DNA of 64,000 nt from Vitrella brassicaformis (Eukaryota; Sar; Vitrellaceae), in the NCBI GenBank assembly GCA_001179505.1, contig CDMY01000869.1, forward strand, positions 156,391 to 220,390. Reading direction: 5' to 3'. Made by a program: the position numbers and the translations under genes. Positions 39,813 through 50,957 of the stretch are shown here, one piece after another (position 1 is the first letter of the stretch; the number at the start of each line of letters is the position of its first letter). A model generated the notes under the pieces. The model saw only the letters and a list, made by a program, of their open reading frames with translations. It was not told the origin of the DNA and made no database searches.

Positions 39813-39840
39813 CTCGCGGCTCGCGGCTCGCGGCTCGCGG
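39813..39840. repeat. (CTCGCGG)x4 tandem heptamer in a divergent promoter
   Basis: Four perfect CTCGCGG units lie between the start codons of the PAN gene (39790, minus) and the TauE/SafE gene (39899, plus), about 23 bp from the former. They are a candidate shared regulatory element or simply a GC-rich slippage tract. Confidence 0.85.
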
Positions 39841-39898
39841 CCCCAAGTCAAATTTCTCATTTCCCTTCCCTCCCCTCGTGAAAGTTTGGTGCTCCAAG

Positions 39899-41810
39899 AT
39901 GTCCCTCCGGCTAGATGAAGCTCTCATTATGGTAAGCTGCAAGAAAGAGCACGTTGCATGGGCATTCCCGCGAACCATCATGCATAACGCTCCTGTTCTG
40001 TTGTTGCTGCACACAGGGTGTGAGTGGCCTGATGGGCGGGTTCTGCAAGGGGCTGGCGGGGATCGGTGACGGTGTGATATACCACTGCTGCTTCACCCTC
40101 ATTGCCCTCGGCTACCCCGCCATCAACGAGCACATCTCGCTGCAGGCCCGTGTGGCGGCCATCACGGCCACTTCCTTCATCACCAACTTCTCGGTGCTCT
40201 TCTTCGAGAGGGAGGGCGCCAAGCGCTACTGGCCCGTGGGCATCGCGTTCGGGTGCGGCATGCTCACGAGCGTGTTGGGGGCCTGGCTGCTGCAGAACCT
40301 CGACACGTACGTCATCAACATTTGTCTCGGTGTGCTCTTCCTCTTCTTTGCGGCCTTCTCTGCCACCAACGACATCAGAAAGAACGTCATCTGGGCGGTG
40401 TATGCGTCCATACCCGACGAGCAGATGGCAGAACTGGAGAAGGCGCAGTCGCTTGCCCCAGAGCCTCTGAAGAAGAACATGAGCACCAGGGTGCCCTCTG
40501 CCGACCTCACCGAGCCCTCTGCCGGTAACCCACCCATCCCTGCGGAGCCGTCAGATCCAAACTACCCCAAAATGAGTCGGCGGCTGATGCTCGACGCAAT
40601 TTGGGGAGGGGCCATGACCGGCGTCTCCATGGGGCTGACAGGCGTGGGCGCGACTGCACTGATCTTCTTCTCCATCCGCCAATGGCCGCCTCCGTTGGTC
40701 AAGGCCTCCTTCTGCGTGGCGTGCTGCATGGAGCTGTGCATCCGCAACATGACCTACGGCATCAACGGCACCCATCGCGGCGAGTATTGGCCCCTGTACG
40801 TGTTGCTGGCGGTGACTCTCGCCCTTGGGCTGCTGGTGGGACAGGCGCTCTACCGGTTTGTGCGGACTGTGTGGGTGATCCGCTTCCTGCTGTTCGTCCT
40901 GTGGCTGTCTGGTCTGGAGCTGTGCGGCCTCTACGATGCCGAGATACTCGGCCTGACGATGCTGCTGCTGAGCGTCGTGTGGGGGGCTGCCATGGGGTTG
41001 TGGATCTGCAGTGCCAACAAGAGGGTGGAGGCGGCCAAGCAGAAGCTGCTGGAGGGGTGGGAGGGGGGCGAGCAGACCACTCCCAACATTGGCAAGAAGA
41101 CCCCCCTGGCATTGCCAGTGGACAAGCGTCTGAGCATTGGCACAACCAGAAGCATGGAGACGCCATCCCTCGACCGCAGCCCTCCCATGAGGCCCACCGC
41201 CCTCATGACGGCCAAGGAGGCCATGCCTCAGGAGCTGCGCTACATCAGCCCCGCCATGACGCACTCACTGGAGCCAACGCCCATGCCCACAGTGCAGGAG
41301 GAGGAGGTCTGGGTAGAAGTCGACTTGCAGCACCCTCAGCCCCCCACCAAACTGGCCAGACAGCCGCCCTCGCCGACACACCAGGCGCCGCTCGTCCGCG
41401 TGCGGACCTTCAGCCAGGCTCTGAGACGCTCGCTGTCCTCTTTGGGTCAGATAGAGGAGGTGGCGGGGAAGGGCAGGGCACCGGGGACTTTGGACGTTGT
41501 CGACTTTCTCAACACAACCAAGCCCCCGGCTCAGGTGGTGCGGATGCGGTCGATGCCCATTTACTCGCAGCACACGCGGCTGTCCCTCTCGCTCTCTCGC
41601 GCGCTGACGTCGCAGAGCCACCAGGGACATGGACGGGGGGAAGAGAGAGACACCAACGCGCCGACGGGTGCGTCTGTGTTTCGGCGGTTTCGGAGTGTGA
41701 GTGCGACGATGTTGGGGATGGGTGTGGGGGTGGGGGGGAAAGGGGAAGGGCAGACGACACAGACACAGACACAGACACAAGCAGCAGTGAAGCGGATGGA
41801 TGGTGTCTGA
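39899..41810 (+). CDS. TauE/SafE-family membrane transporter with long cytosolic tail
   Basis: TauE/SafE proteins are multi-pass carriers linked to export of sulfite, sulfonates or other organic anions; the substrate here is unknown. Exons are 39899-39931 and 40017-41810, giving 608 residues. Two internally related halves begin GVSGLMGGFCKGLAGIGDG and GGAMTGVSMGLTGVGATALI, each with the G-rich first helix typical of the family. I count roughly eight to nine hydrophobic segments up to about residue 350. After that come ~250 residues without membrane segments, rich in Ser, Thr and Pro, probably cytosolic. The one-exon reading starting at 39954 would drop the MSLRLDEALIM start; splicing the 85-nt intron restores a clean ATG. 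The gene ends convergent with the small plastid-type gene. Confidence 0.85.
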
Positions 41811-42437
41811 TGGTTGTCCACTCATTCGGCGTTCGGTCTTTTTTGTCAATCTCTGTGTGTGCTGACAGTGACGTGCAGGTGTGTGTCTGCGTGGCGTGGG
41901 GTGGATGGGGGAAGACACCTGGCTTTGCTAAATGTGTTGGCTCTTTTGTAACACTTCCACGCTGCGCAGCATTGCATCACTGCATCGATTTCATGTTAAA
42001 TCGACAGTTTGCGACGGCATCCCGATGACAGTTCACTTCACACAGTCTGCAGTCCATCACGCCACCCTTTTCCCAACCCACCACGTCCCGTCTTCCTCCA
42101 CTTTACACATGTTTCCGCTTGGCTAATGGCCTGTCGTGTGTGGTTCCGCCTCACATGGAGATCTGGTAGCATGGTTGAGGCATGCAATCGTGCCGCAACC
42201 ATGCCCAAAAACCCCGACGAGGGCGACACAACACCCACAATCAAAGTGATCAGGCAAACAAATGTGGATCCCTCACTCTCATCAGCTAATGCACATGTGA
42301 CTGCATGCCGACTCGCATCTCACAGACAGCACAGACAGCCAGTCCCACCACCCCCTCTCCCGATCTCTCACTCACCCACTGCCTTGACAGCAGACACACA
42401 TCATGCTGACAGACAGACAGTCAGTGCAAGGTCTTCC
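41811..42437. other. Convergent spacer between TauE/SafE gene and small plastid-type gene
   Basis: No gene is visible. It contains the two 3' ends and short ACAG/ACAC runs near 42310-42420. Confidence 0.6.
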
Positions 42438-42770
42438 TCAGTCTTCTCCCTTCAGGGGTGGGGCCAGCAGGATGATTATCAGGAAGAGCGTGAACAGCCC
42501 CACGATGGGCAGCGTGAAGCCTCCAAACGACGATGAGTCATAGGCCACCAGCTCAGTCATCGACACGCCGTCAACGAGAGATCCGGATGATGCGAGTGAC
42601 GGAAGTGAGCTGAGAGGGGTGTGCTGCTGCTGCCGTGACGGTTGCTGCGCGATTGAGGACGTGCGGAAGCGCTCCTTGACGAGTGGCGATGCCTGCGGGA
42701 ACTGGAAGCAGTGGGAGGATGATGCGATGAACGCAAGGATGCCGAAAGCGGAGAAAAACAGCTTTGTCAT
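42438..42770 (-). CDS. Small predicted plastid membrane protein with bipartite leader (110 residues)
   Basis: Single exon, ATG at 42770, stop at 42438-42440. Residues 1-22 form a signal peptide (MTKLFFSAFGILAFIASSSH) followed by Cys and then FQF. A Phe at the +1 position followed by a Ser/Arg/Gln-rich, acid-poor stretch is the signature of bipartite plastid targeting in algae with red-derived complex plastids. The mature part is ~40 residues: a short acidic/Ser stretch, one membrane helix (GGFTLPIVGLFTLFLIIILL), then APPLKGED. Size and shape resemble single-helix photosystem or cytochrome b6f subunits, but I could not match it to PsbX, PsbM, PsbW, PsaI, PetN or similar from memory. Function therefore unassigned. 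It is divergent from the secreted-protein gene (272 bp between starts). Confidence 0.7.
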   Translation of the reverse strand: MTKLFFSAFGILAFIASSSHCFQFPQASPLVKERFRTSSIAQQPSRQQQHTPLSSLPSLASSGSLVDGVSMTELVAYDSSSFGGFTLPIVGLFTLFLIIILLAPPLKGED

Positions 42771-43042
42771 GTTGTCAAGGATCGCGTATGCGAGAGGCCC
42801 CTTGCTGGCAGGTCGGTTGGTATAGTGCGCTGGTTGACCGAAGGCAATTCGAGGTAGAGCAGCGCGATCATGCGAAAAAGGGTGTCCCAGTGCTCTCTCT
42901 CCTCTCCCGCCCATGCTGTCTACTCTCTTCTTGCGCTCTCTGGCCTCACCAATCCCCATCAATCGGAGCTGACCTGAAAGTCTGTCGTGTTTCTTATCTG
43001 ACTCATCACCAGACCCTCCCTTGCAAAGAACAGTGATTAGAG

Positions 43043-45154
43043 ATGGCGCACTGCCTCGCGACTGCTGTGTTCTGCTGTCTGGTGGCGCTCTCATCTGCCC
43101 AAGTTGGGACTCGCGATGTGCGTCGCGGCTCAAACAAGTGAGTGAGGCAGACAGACAGACTGACAGACAACGGACGTGACAGATCTGTTTCACGGTGTGT
43201 TGTAATGCCTGTCTTGGGTGCAGGGAGTTTCTTGTCGCTGAGGTCAATGCTACGTGGGACGGGGTAAGTGCTGTCAGGAGCGGGAGAGTCCCATCTTACA
43301 CAAACACACGCTGGTCTCTGTGGGTGCTGTGAGTGCAGTTCCTGTGGGGCAAAGAGGTTGTGGAGGTCCAGTCGTTCGCCGCGCTCAGGGTGGGCCATTT
43401 TGGCGACTTCCACCTCGAATGGCTGCAAGCAAGGATCGAGAAGGCGATGATTGACCAGGGATACGGCGACAACCAGACGGCCATCGAATTCTGGCGCATA
43501 GCGGGCCGGGTCTATTTGGATCACGTGATTGCGAACCCTGGCAGATTTGATACGGAAATCGGCAAGGCCAATGTGTCGTCAACGGTGGGGGCGAGCACAA
43601 TACAGAGACAGAGAGACCCCGATGAAGTGCATTGCTCAAGGTGGCACTCACTTGTGTGTGCTTCCTATGTGTGTGCAGCTGGCCTTCCTTGCGTATTCGA
43701 CTTACGAGGAGGGCTGCCTTTGCTGCAAGCCGTGCAACATCTGCGATGAGGTCTGCTCCTGTGACCAATGTGGGGTGTTCCCATCCGAGACGCCGACCGT
43801 CTTCCAGCCTTACATTGGGTGGTCAGTGTCGGCCTGGGACGAGGTGAGCCGGCAAGACACACAGGCAGCAGGCAGGCACGTCCCATTCGCCCCCTGATCT
43901 GACTTCCATCATCTCGTGTGTGCGCTTGGGTGGTTATTCATTCAGAGTACCAGGGCCCCCGACGTAATTTCCCTTCCCGCAGAGCCCGGCCCGACTGCCC
44001 CCACACGCGCAGAGCCCGGCCCGACTGCCCCCACACGCGCAGAGCCCAGCCCGACTGCCCCCACACCCGAGTCCGGTTCCGGTGACGACAATGACCTGTC
44101 GGTCGGCATCCTTCCCCCTCCCACCACCAGTGACGGTGGCCCGGACGCCAGCGAGACCATGACAGCCCAGGACCTCCAACGAGAAGTGCCATCGACATCT
44201 GACAGCGGGACGAGACTTCTTCAGTCGGCGGCCACCGACACGAACAGCACCCGCCCGTCGGTTGATCCTCGTGCTTTCGACCGGACGTCTGTTGGCCCGA
44301 CGCCATTGAACATGCTGGAGGTGCGCAGCGAGCCCTGTTTGTTGTGTTTCTGGATCCATCAGTGCACACATGGCTGGGCTGGCTTGTCGGTGGTGTGCTT
44401 GGGGTGTGTGTGCAGCGTTCGTCGCTCATATACATCGAGAACGGCTGCCCCTACGGTATCATGTTGGTGGTGCGCTACTTTTCTGATGAGGACAACGAGT
44501 GGAAAGACGTGTGCTCATTCCGCTCGGGCACAAATGACGACGAAAGTAGGACCACATACACGAAGGGATAGAGGAGACGGTTAGGCCATTCCTCCTCGTG
44601 CTGCTGCTGTGCTCTTTGTCTGTCTGTCTGGTTCAGTCGTGCATAGCAACCTCACCGAGACCACATACAACTACGAGGTCGGCACACTTTTGGACACGGC
44701 GGCGTCCCACATAACCTACAACCAGAAGGCCTACCTCTGGCCGTGGGAGTTCTCCGACAAGCGGGCATCCACACGCTACCCTCTCATATACTACGCGGCG
44801 ACCACGATATCGGACACCTCGCCCGCTCTGCACTGGTGGGGCCACCGACGCCTGCTGGACCCCGAGACCAACAGCTGCGCGTCCCCTGCGCCGCTGCGCC
44901 CCTACACTTACATGGATGGCGGGAACATTTTTCTGCACATCTCGTGCGAGGACTACAGCCGCCAATCCCGCAGGCTGCTGCCGTCCGGCCTGCGTGGCGC
45001 ATCTGATAAGCGTGTGCCGGTGCACATGAAGCAGACCACTCCGGCGGTCCGCCAACTCGAGCCTCTCAAGGGCGGATTGCTGTCGCTGGGAAGTGGTGGT
45101 GGGATGAAGTGGCGCCCTGCCGAGTCCAGTCGCGTGAGAGGATGGGGGGCCTAG
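43043..45154 (+). CDS. Secreted protein with Cys-rich segment and AEPGPTAPTR repeats
   Basis: I do not recognise a family. Exons are 43043-43137, 43224-43263, 43339-43584, 43679-43843, 43946-44320, 44416-44545 and 44637-45154, in phase, 522 residues. A signal peptide is clear (MAHCLATAVFCCLVALSSA). Exon 4 holds a cysteine cluster (EEGCLCCKPCNICDEVCSC). Exon 5 holds three tandem copies of a ten-residue AEPGPTAPTR-type unit followed by a Ser/Thr/Pro linker. Exons 6-7 look like a folded beta-rich domain beginning SSLIYIENGCPYGIMLVVRY and continuing through a WPWEFSDKRAS stretch. Its layout (N-terminal module, Pro-rich linker, C-terminal module) suggests an extracellular or wall-associated protein. 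A carbohydrate-binding role is possible but unsupported. Confidence 0.72.
43981..44070 (+). repeat. Three 30-bp tandem coding repeats
   Basis: Units 43981-44010 and 44011-44040 are identical; 44041-44070 differs at a few bases. They encode AEPGPTAPTR-type decapeptides in the secreted protein. Confidence 0.95.
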
Positions 45155-46523
45155 CCAGGCAGCCAAGGGGGCGCCTCACAACCATACATGTCATGTTTGT
45201 GTGTCAATGCGTCTGTCTGTCTGTCTGTCTGGCCAATCACTCACGTGTTTTTTCGATCGATGGAGCGCCCGGCACGACTGACTGACGTGTGAGAGGGGGG
45301 ATGGGACGTGAGAGTGGGGGGGTGAGAGGGGATGCATCATTGATGCGGTCGTTGATCGGTGTCTTTTTGTGGTCCGCACATGAATGCCTTTACCATCATC
45401 TCTGTCTGTCTGTCTGTCTGTCTGCGTTTGTTTCTTCCTGCCTGTGTCCTGCCTGCCTGCCTTACCGCGTTTTGGCTGCGTGACAGACGTCACTGTGTGG
45501 GCCTGAGTGTGTTTTTTCGTATACATCCATCCGCAATCGCGGCCTGCCATGTGCGTGGCTGTGCGCAAGTGCGAAGTGGGCTCGTGCACTTTTGCCGCGT
45601 GCGCTCACAAGTGGGACCAAGCGGGCCGCCAGGATGGCTATCTCCTGTTGCTTTATCGCATGTGTTGTGATGGGCGGGCTGCATCCGGCCATGTGTGTCG
45701 GATGCCATGTGTGTCGGATTCCGTGTGCGTATGAGTGTAGACAGTCGTGTCATGCTCCACGCACTCACTCACACACACACTCACTTGGTCATTTTTGGTA
45801 TCCATCGCTAGCTGGATGGATGGATCAAGGTGACGCCCTCACTCTGTCTTCCTGTCTGTGCGTGTGTGAGCGTGCATGCTATGCGGCCGATAGTGGCCAA
45901 TCGTCGTTGGTTGTGTGGCCTCCAGGGGAGTTTTGAGCGAGACAGCGACACACAGCTGATCATTGAAGCAATCTACATGGGAGAAGTGCTGAGTCGACTG
46001 GCATACACACACCATGCTTATACCATCAAGCAATCACATGTAGAGCATGTCAGTCAGGGCCCGACACGAGACAAACAAAACAAGTCCACTTGTTGTGGCA
46101 CTCACACGACCGGTCTCATCGAAAACAGACTCCTTTTCATTGAGCATTAGCATGGCCAGTGAGAATGTTTGCGTCTTTGATGGTGAACGATTGGCTCATT
46201 GGCTGATTGATTGATTGGTCAATCTGATCAGACGCGCGGTGCTCTCTTCACGGCCGTCTCGTTCGCCGATGGGGCAGGAAGAGAGAAAATAAGCCAGCGC
46301 TCGGCCCCTCCCATCCATTGTGTACATCAATCAGCTTTGAGCGGTAACGAACCTGAGGCCAGTGTGGTGTGGTGTGTTGTATTGTGTTGCGTGTATGTGT
46401 GGGCTGCTTCACTGTTTCTGCTTCGTCTTCTTGGTCGTCTGTCTGTGCGAAAGGGAAGACACATGAATTCGAATGCATAGCATCCACAGACAAGCCTTCC
46501 TGCTTCCTGTCTCCCCCTTGTCA
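45155..46523. other. Convergent spacer between secreted-protein gene and kinase-like gene
   Basis: No gene is visible in this 1.4 kb. It holds (TCTG)n near 45211 and 45403-45424, CCTG repeats near 45439-45460, and a pair of near-identical short segments near 45688-45722. Frames open on either strand are short and lack family signal. Confidence 0.6.
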
Positions 46524-48897
46524 TCATCTGCACTCTTCTTCCTCTGGTGGGGAGTCGCCGCCTTCAGCCAGCAAACGTCCCTGCTCCAGACCACCGACCG
46601 ATATAAAACGTAGGCAGCGCTATATTCCAGCCATGCACAGACATGCATTGATCAGTGATAGTTGGAGTATCGATATGTCTTTGCCGTGTGTACTTACATC
46701 GTCAATGATGTGTCGAACGATACGCGGCCAATTACGAGACACCCAAGGGAGACGTCGCTGTCTGATAAGGTAGTGGTAGTGCCGGTCGTAGTCCCATGTG
46801 TACCCGTCCCAGCACTCGTAAACCCATGGCTCTTCGCCACCGAAAATCTCTATCAGAGAACACCCTGCAAAGCAGAAAGCAAACGCATCCATGACGCATC
46901 CCACACATGCAATGTTCGCATGTTTCTTCACCTAGAGCCCAGATATCAGTTTTCTGGCTGATCCGGCCGTTGGTGAATATCTCTGGCGCCATGTAGTTGA
47001 ACGTGCCGGCCCTCGGGTCTGGCGGATTGCGAATTTCAAATCCTACACAGACACACCCCACACAAACAATCACAGGCAATATGCGTGTGACACAAAAAAA
47101 CTATTTACCGCGCACGACTCCGCCATCCCGAAGTCGGCAAGTTTGAGTATCTCGTCGGCTTCACGGATCAGGGCATTCTGAACGAGCAAGAAACCGGTCG
47201 ACAGATGAGCTCAGATTGCGTGGACACATGTGTGTGTAGAGTAAGCGCAGGTTTTATGTCGCGATGGACAAATCCGCGATCGTGCACGTGTGAAATCCCT
47301 CGTGTCTGCAGGCAGGTATTACACAAAGCGCAAGATGCACCCACTTATGAAACGATAGGCCGACAGAGAGAGAGAGAGACAGACAGGTGATAAATACGCT
47401 CACGTACCAACTGTCGGGCCCAGCTCAGCCGTTGTAGGCGTGTGGGAGGAGGTGGCGGCGGGGCCGGGGCAGGCAGGTTGTAGGGTGGCGGGGCACCTGG
47501 CGGTGACGGATGCAGGCGCTCGGCGAGGGTGTCTGTTGAGCAGGCACAGACATGACAAACACGAGACACAGACATGCAAGTGGGTGCCTTTCGAGTGTGT
47601 GCGGGGGGAGGGGGGCAGATCTCGCGCACGGCCTTCAATGAACTCGACCACGATACAGTAGCGAGGCTCTTTTTCGGTCAGCAGCCGCGCCTCCGTGTGC
47701 CCATCGTGCCAACACACCCCAAGGCAACGTAGAACATTTGTCCGTGGCTGCGGACAGGGGATTATCAATGCACACGTTATGTGCAGACGAGCACAGCATG
47801 ACAGCGCATATTGGTATACGCATACCTGTAGGCTACAGCTTCTCTCTGGAAATTGAAGACCTCCCAGTTGTCGGGGTCCGGAGGCGGATCTACAGAAGCA
47901 GGTTAGGAAGACTTCCACCATGTAATAACGCATTCACTGTCAATCTGTCAGTACGGGGTGGTGACATGACCAACATCCAAGAGCTTACCGTTGTGTAAAG
48001 ACAAAAACATCGATTCTGGCCACTCGTTGGTGTTTCCTTAGCATTGCGCTCTCCACCTGGTTTGTGCATTACAATGGTATTCATGCCACAGAATGCCTAG
48101 CTTGCTCATCTTCCCTCATCGTCGCTTACCAGATCCAGTGACCCACACCCGACAGCCATTGTATCATCCCATTCGAGGTCTGCAGCAAGTACATCACACA
48201 CATCAGTAGGCCACATGCTTTCACTAGCATTGGCTTACGGCGAAGCGGGATGTCTTCAATGAAGACGGGCCCTGTGGCCATCTCGAAAGGGACCGGGGTG
48301 CTGCTGAGGTCCAGCTGCTCGGCCAGCTTTTCAAGCCGGCCCAACTGCCCCATCTCCACTGCATCCCTCTCCCAAAGCCCCTCCTCGTCCTCCACCTACC
48401 AATGGCGCTGGAAGGGGCATTGGCACGGCGTTTGTCCCATATTGGCCGCTGCAGGATGGACTGCCGGCGGTCTTGCTTGTAGGCAAGCTGCCAATGGAGG
48501 GACAGACAAGGACACACATACAATACATACAAAAGAAAGATCCACTCACTCGCTCTGGCTGACTGGCTGAGTGTGTCACTGGCGGTTGATCACTCACCAG
48601 CCTCTCAGTCACTTCACCAAGCAGCGAGTCAACCCCAGTCGACGCGGCTGTCGACGAGAGCCCGGGGCTGGGAGGCGGGATGACGAGGGCAGGCGTCAGG
48701 TCGCGACCGAGCTGCAATAAATGAGACCACCAATCCATCGGTCAAGAAGCCTGCCCTCGTGGTTGTGTGCTGCTGAGACAGGAAGACACACATCGAGGAG
48801 GCCACTAAATCGGCGCAGAGATGGGTGTGTATGTGTGTATATGGTGTTTGCCCACCTGTCCATTCCTGTTGTCCACCATCGATGAATCCACAGACAT
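46524..48897 (-). CDS. Protein kinase-like gene with problematic exon junctions (possible pseudogene or pseudokinase)
   Basis: Kinase subdomains are visible in order on the minus strand: a poor glycine loop (AVGCGSLDL, ~48130-48180), NVLRCLGVCW and YCIVVEFIEG (~47630-47745), TLAERLHP and LSWARQL (~47400-47525), HVHDRGFVHRDIKP (~47245-47290), LKLADFGMAE (~47120-47155), RAGTFNYMAPEIF and SQKTDIWALG (~46935-47020), then a C-lobe ending at 46524. Three places do not join well. No normal donor follows HRDIKPA, where the next exon supplies the expected Asn. The DFG exon and the MAPE exon are out of phase by one base. The region between glycine loop and NVLR shows no clear VAIK lysine in the phase-consistent frame, while an attractive FQREAVAYR helix is in another frame. 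The 5' exons (48600-48900, RNGQ then LGRDLTPALVIPPP) are less certain; the start at 48897 is a guess. Confidence 0.6.
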
Positions 48898-49419
48898 GTC
48901 TGGCGGGTCGCTGGTGGTAAGTCGTCGAACAGATTCATGAAGGGGGGCGGGCTGCCTGACGTTGTTGCAGTATTTCCCATTGAGAGAAAGGGGGGTGGGG
49001 TGAGGGACGGGTTGAGCGATAGAGGGGGGTGAGTGAGGGGATGACGAGGCGAAGGTGGGCCAGTAGACAGAGTCGCCGCTGCATTGTGCTTGCAATTCAA
49101 ACCCTTCCTATTTGGTCGGTGCACTCGGTGAAGTATGCAGCAGCTTTCCAAGACTCCACCGCGTCACACCTCACGCAGACGAAAAAGGAACGGAATCTTA
49201 GGAGAGAGGAAGGAGATTTATTTCTGTCTCCTTAAAGCTCGCAAATCTCGCCAGGCCGCCTAGGGTGCTCCCTGAAACCGCTGCTGCTCGACGGGAGCAG
49301 GGTTTAGACTGCTCGCGGGAGCAGGGTTTAGACCCGAAAGCCCATCGCGGAGCCTGTTTTCCCCTCTCGCACGCGGCGGCATTCATCAATCAAGCCCGTC
49401 GCGTCTCGCGTCAATCGCC
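48898..49419. promoter_or_regulatory. Divergent promoter region between kinase-like gene and fatty-acid hydroxylase gene
   Basis: The two genes diverge across ~520 bp. Part of this may be transcribed leader of the kinase-like gene. From 49090 onward there are no microsatellites. An 18-bp direct repeat containing AGGGTTTAG lies at 49292-49333 (listed separately). Confidence 0.5.
49292..49333. repeat. 18-bp direct repeat with telo-box-like core in a promoter
   Basis: The sequence cgggagcagggtttagac occurs at 49292-49309 and again at 49316-49333, 24 bp apart, about 87-128 bp upstream of the start codon at 49420. Its core AGGGTTTAG resembles plant-type telomeric repeat and the telo-box promoter element. 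Confidence 0.85.
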
Positions 49420-50957
49420 ATGTACGTCTCCCAATTCTTGCGCGACGCCGTGGTTGGCCGCCACTTCACCAGTGGGCACGGCGGAGGCAGATCCACACAC
49501 GTCGATGACCGCCCAAGAGACGAGGCGCCTGGCGTGACGAAGCCAAGCAAGAATGCCGAGTTCGGCGGCTACCCTTGGCCTGACAGCTTCCTGTTGTGGC
49601 TTGGGCTGCACGCGCTCTTCTACGTGATGGAGAACGGCTTCCAGATTCTGCTGGCGTACGCTCTCACGGTGGGTCACTCATTCGCACGCACACCTCAGAC
49701 GCATGAGACCAAGCCAGAGGTGCCACGCATGTGCTCTTTCCCCCTCATCTATCCATCCATTCTGCAGGTCACCTTCACCCCCGTGTACCTGTGGGCGTTC
49801 GCATCCGAGTGGGTCAACTCCAACGCCTTCCTGTACTGGCTGGCGCTCTCTGTCCCCACCTACATCATCTCGATGGTGGAATACTTCGCAATCAGCACGA
49901 TGGTAAGACCGGCCATCAAGCAGGTCGACTGACGGATGGATGGGACGCTTTTGTTTTTATTTGGCTGCAGGTGGACTTCTTGGCAGACAGCGACATCTTC
50001 CCCACATCCATACGGTTTAGCTCCCACAAGCGCGACCAGCTGCGGGCCAGGAAGACCGACACCGAGGCCGACCAGCCGCAGGATGACGTCGGTGTCAGCT
50101 TCGATTACAGTTATCGCAACTATTTCCGGAACCACCTGCTCTACACTGTCCGCTGGTCCCTCCCGGTCGCCATCGGCAGCGTGATCTGGCTGCCGCGATT
50201 CCACCTCACCCACAGAAATCCTCTGTGGATGGTTCCCATCAAGGTGCGGTGCGTCGGGTGGAAGGGGGACGAGGAGAGGAGAGGAGGGAGCTTGCTGCAT
50301 GACGGCATACACACTGGCTCCTGTGTATGGGACTGGTCTGTGTGCAGGTGCAGTTCGCCCTCATCTTTGCCGACTGTGTGTACTATTGTGTGCACTACAG
50401 TCAGCATCGCTGGCGATGGATGTACAAGTGGACCGACCACACTTACCACCACACGTTCACCTACCCATGGGGCAGCGCCGGTCAGTGAAGGAGGGCGCAA
50501 ACACACACAGGGGCCGTCCATCCATCCATCCATGCATCCATCCATCCGTTGTGAATGCGCTCCTTTCGTGTCCGTCAATCAAGCAGGAACCTGGCTGGGT
50601 ACTCTGGATTTGATGCTGTCGGCCTTCTCGATGGGCTCCATCAACGTTTTCCTGATCGAGATGATGCTCGGCCGCCTCACCCTCTTCGAGTACATATTGA
50701 TGATTAACTACGTCTTCGAGATGGTGTGCGTGGACCATGCCGGCAGCGAGCTGCCCTTCTGGTCGGGCTGCCCCTTCTTCCCGCCACTCGGCTATCTCAT
50801 GGGCTTCGACAAATCCACCGCACTGCACGAGGCGCACCACAACTTCAACCGATACAGTTATGGGCTGCTCGGTTTCGCCGACTGGATTGCCGGCACTCGC
50901 ATGTTCCCCACCGAGTATCCCGGGCACCCAGAACACCCCAAGGGCAAGCAGTTCTGA
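49420..50957 (+). CDS. Fatty acid hydroxylase / sterol desaturase superfamily enzyme
   Basis: Membrane di-iron oxygenase of the ER type that hydroxylates or desaturates lipids (sterols, sphingoid bases or fatty acids); the substrate cannot be told from the sequence. Exons are 49420-49668, 49768-49902, 49971-50243, 50348-50480 and 50587-50957, in phase, 386 residues. The three histidine clusters are intact: HYSQHR (H-x3-H), DHTYHH (HxxHH) and HEAHHNFNRY (HxxHH), with intervening hydrophobic segments (for example YWLALSVPTYIISMV and a segment around FALIFADCVYY). The N-terminal ~45 residues are polar. The gene follows the kinase-like gene head to head and is followed in the same direction by the C2 protein gene, the only tandem pair in the window. 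Confidence 0.9.

Noticed and set aside
40601-42028. A 475-residue plus-strand frame overlapping the TauE/SafE gene
   Set aside because: It is the +1 shadow of the transporter frame. The transporter frame shows membrane helices and paired family motifs.
43043-45154. Calling the secreted protein a lectin or wall enzyme
   Set aside because: I see a signal peptide, a Cys cluster and a Pro-rich linker but no catalytic or sugar-binding motif that I can name.
45688-45722. Short repeated segment with GTGTGTCGGAT as a possible mobile-element footprint
   Set aside because: Only two short copies next to each other, no terminal inverted repeats and no target duplication.
48402-48500. An extra exon of the kinase-like gene reading LAYKQDRRQSILQ
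   Set aside because: It has a good acceptor but its frame does not continue into the next block, whereas skipping it joins VTERL to VEDEEG in phase. Left unresolved.
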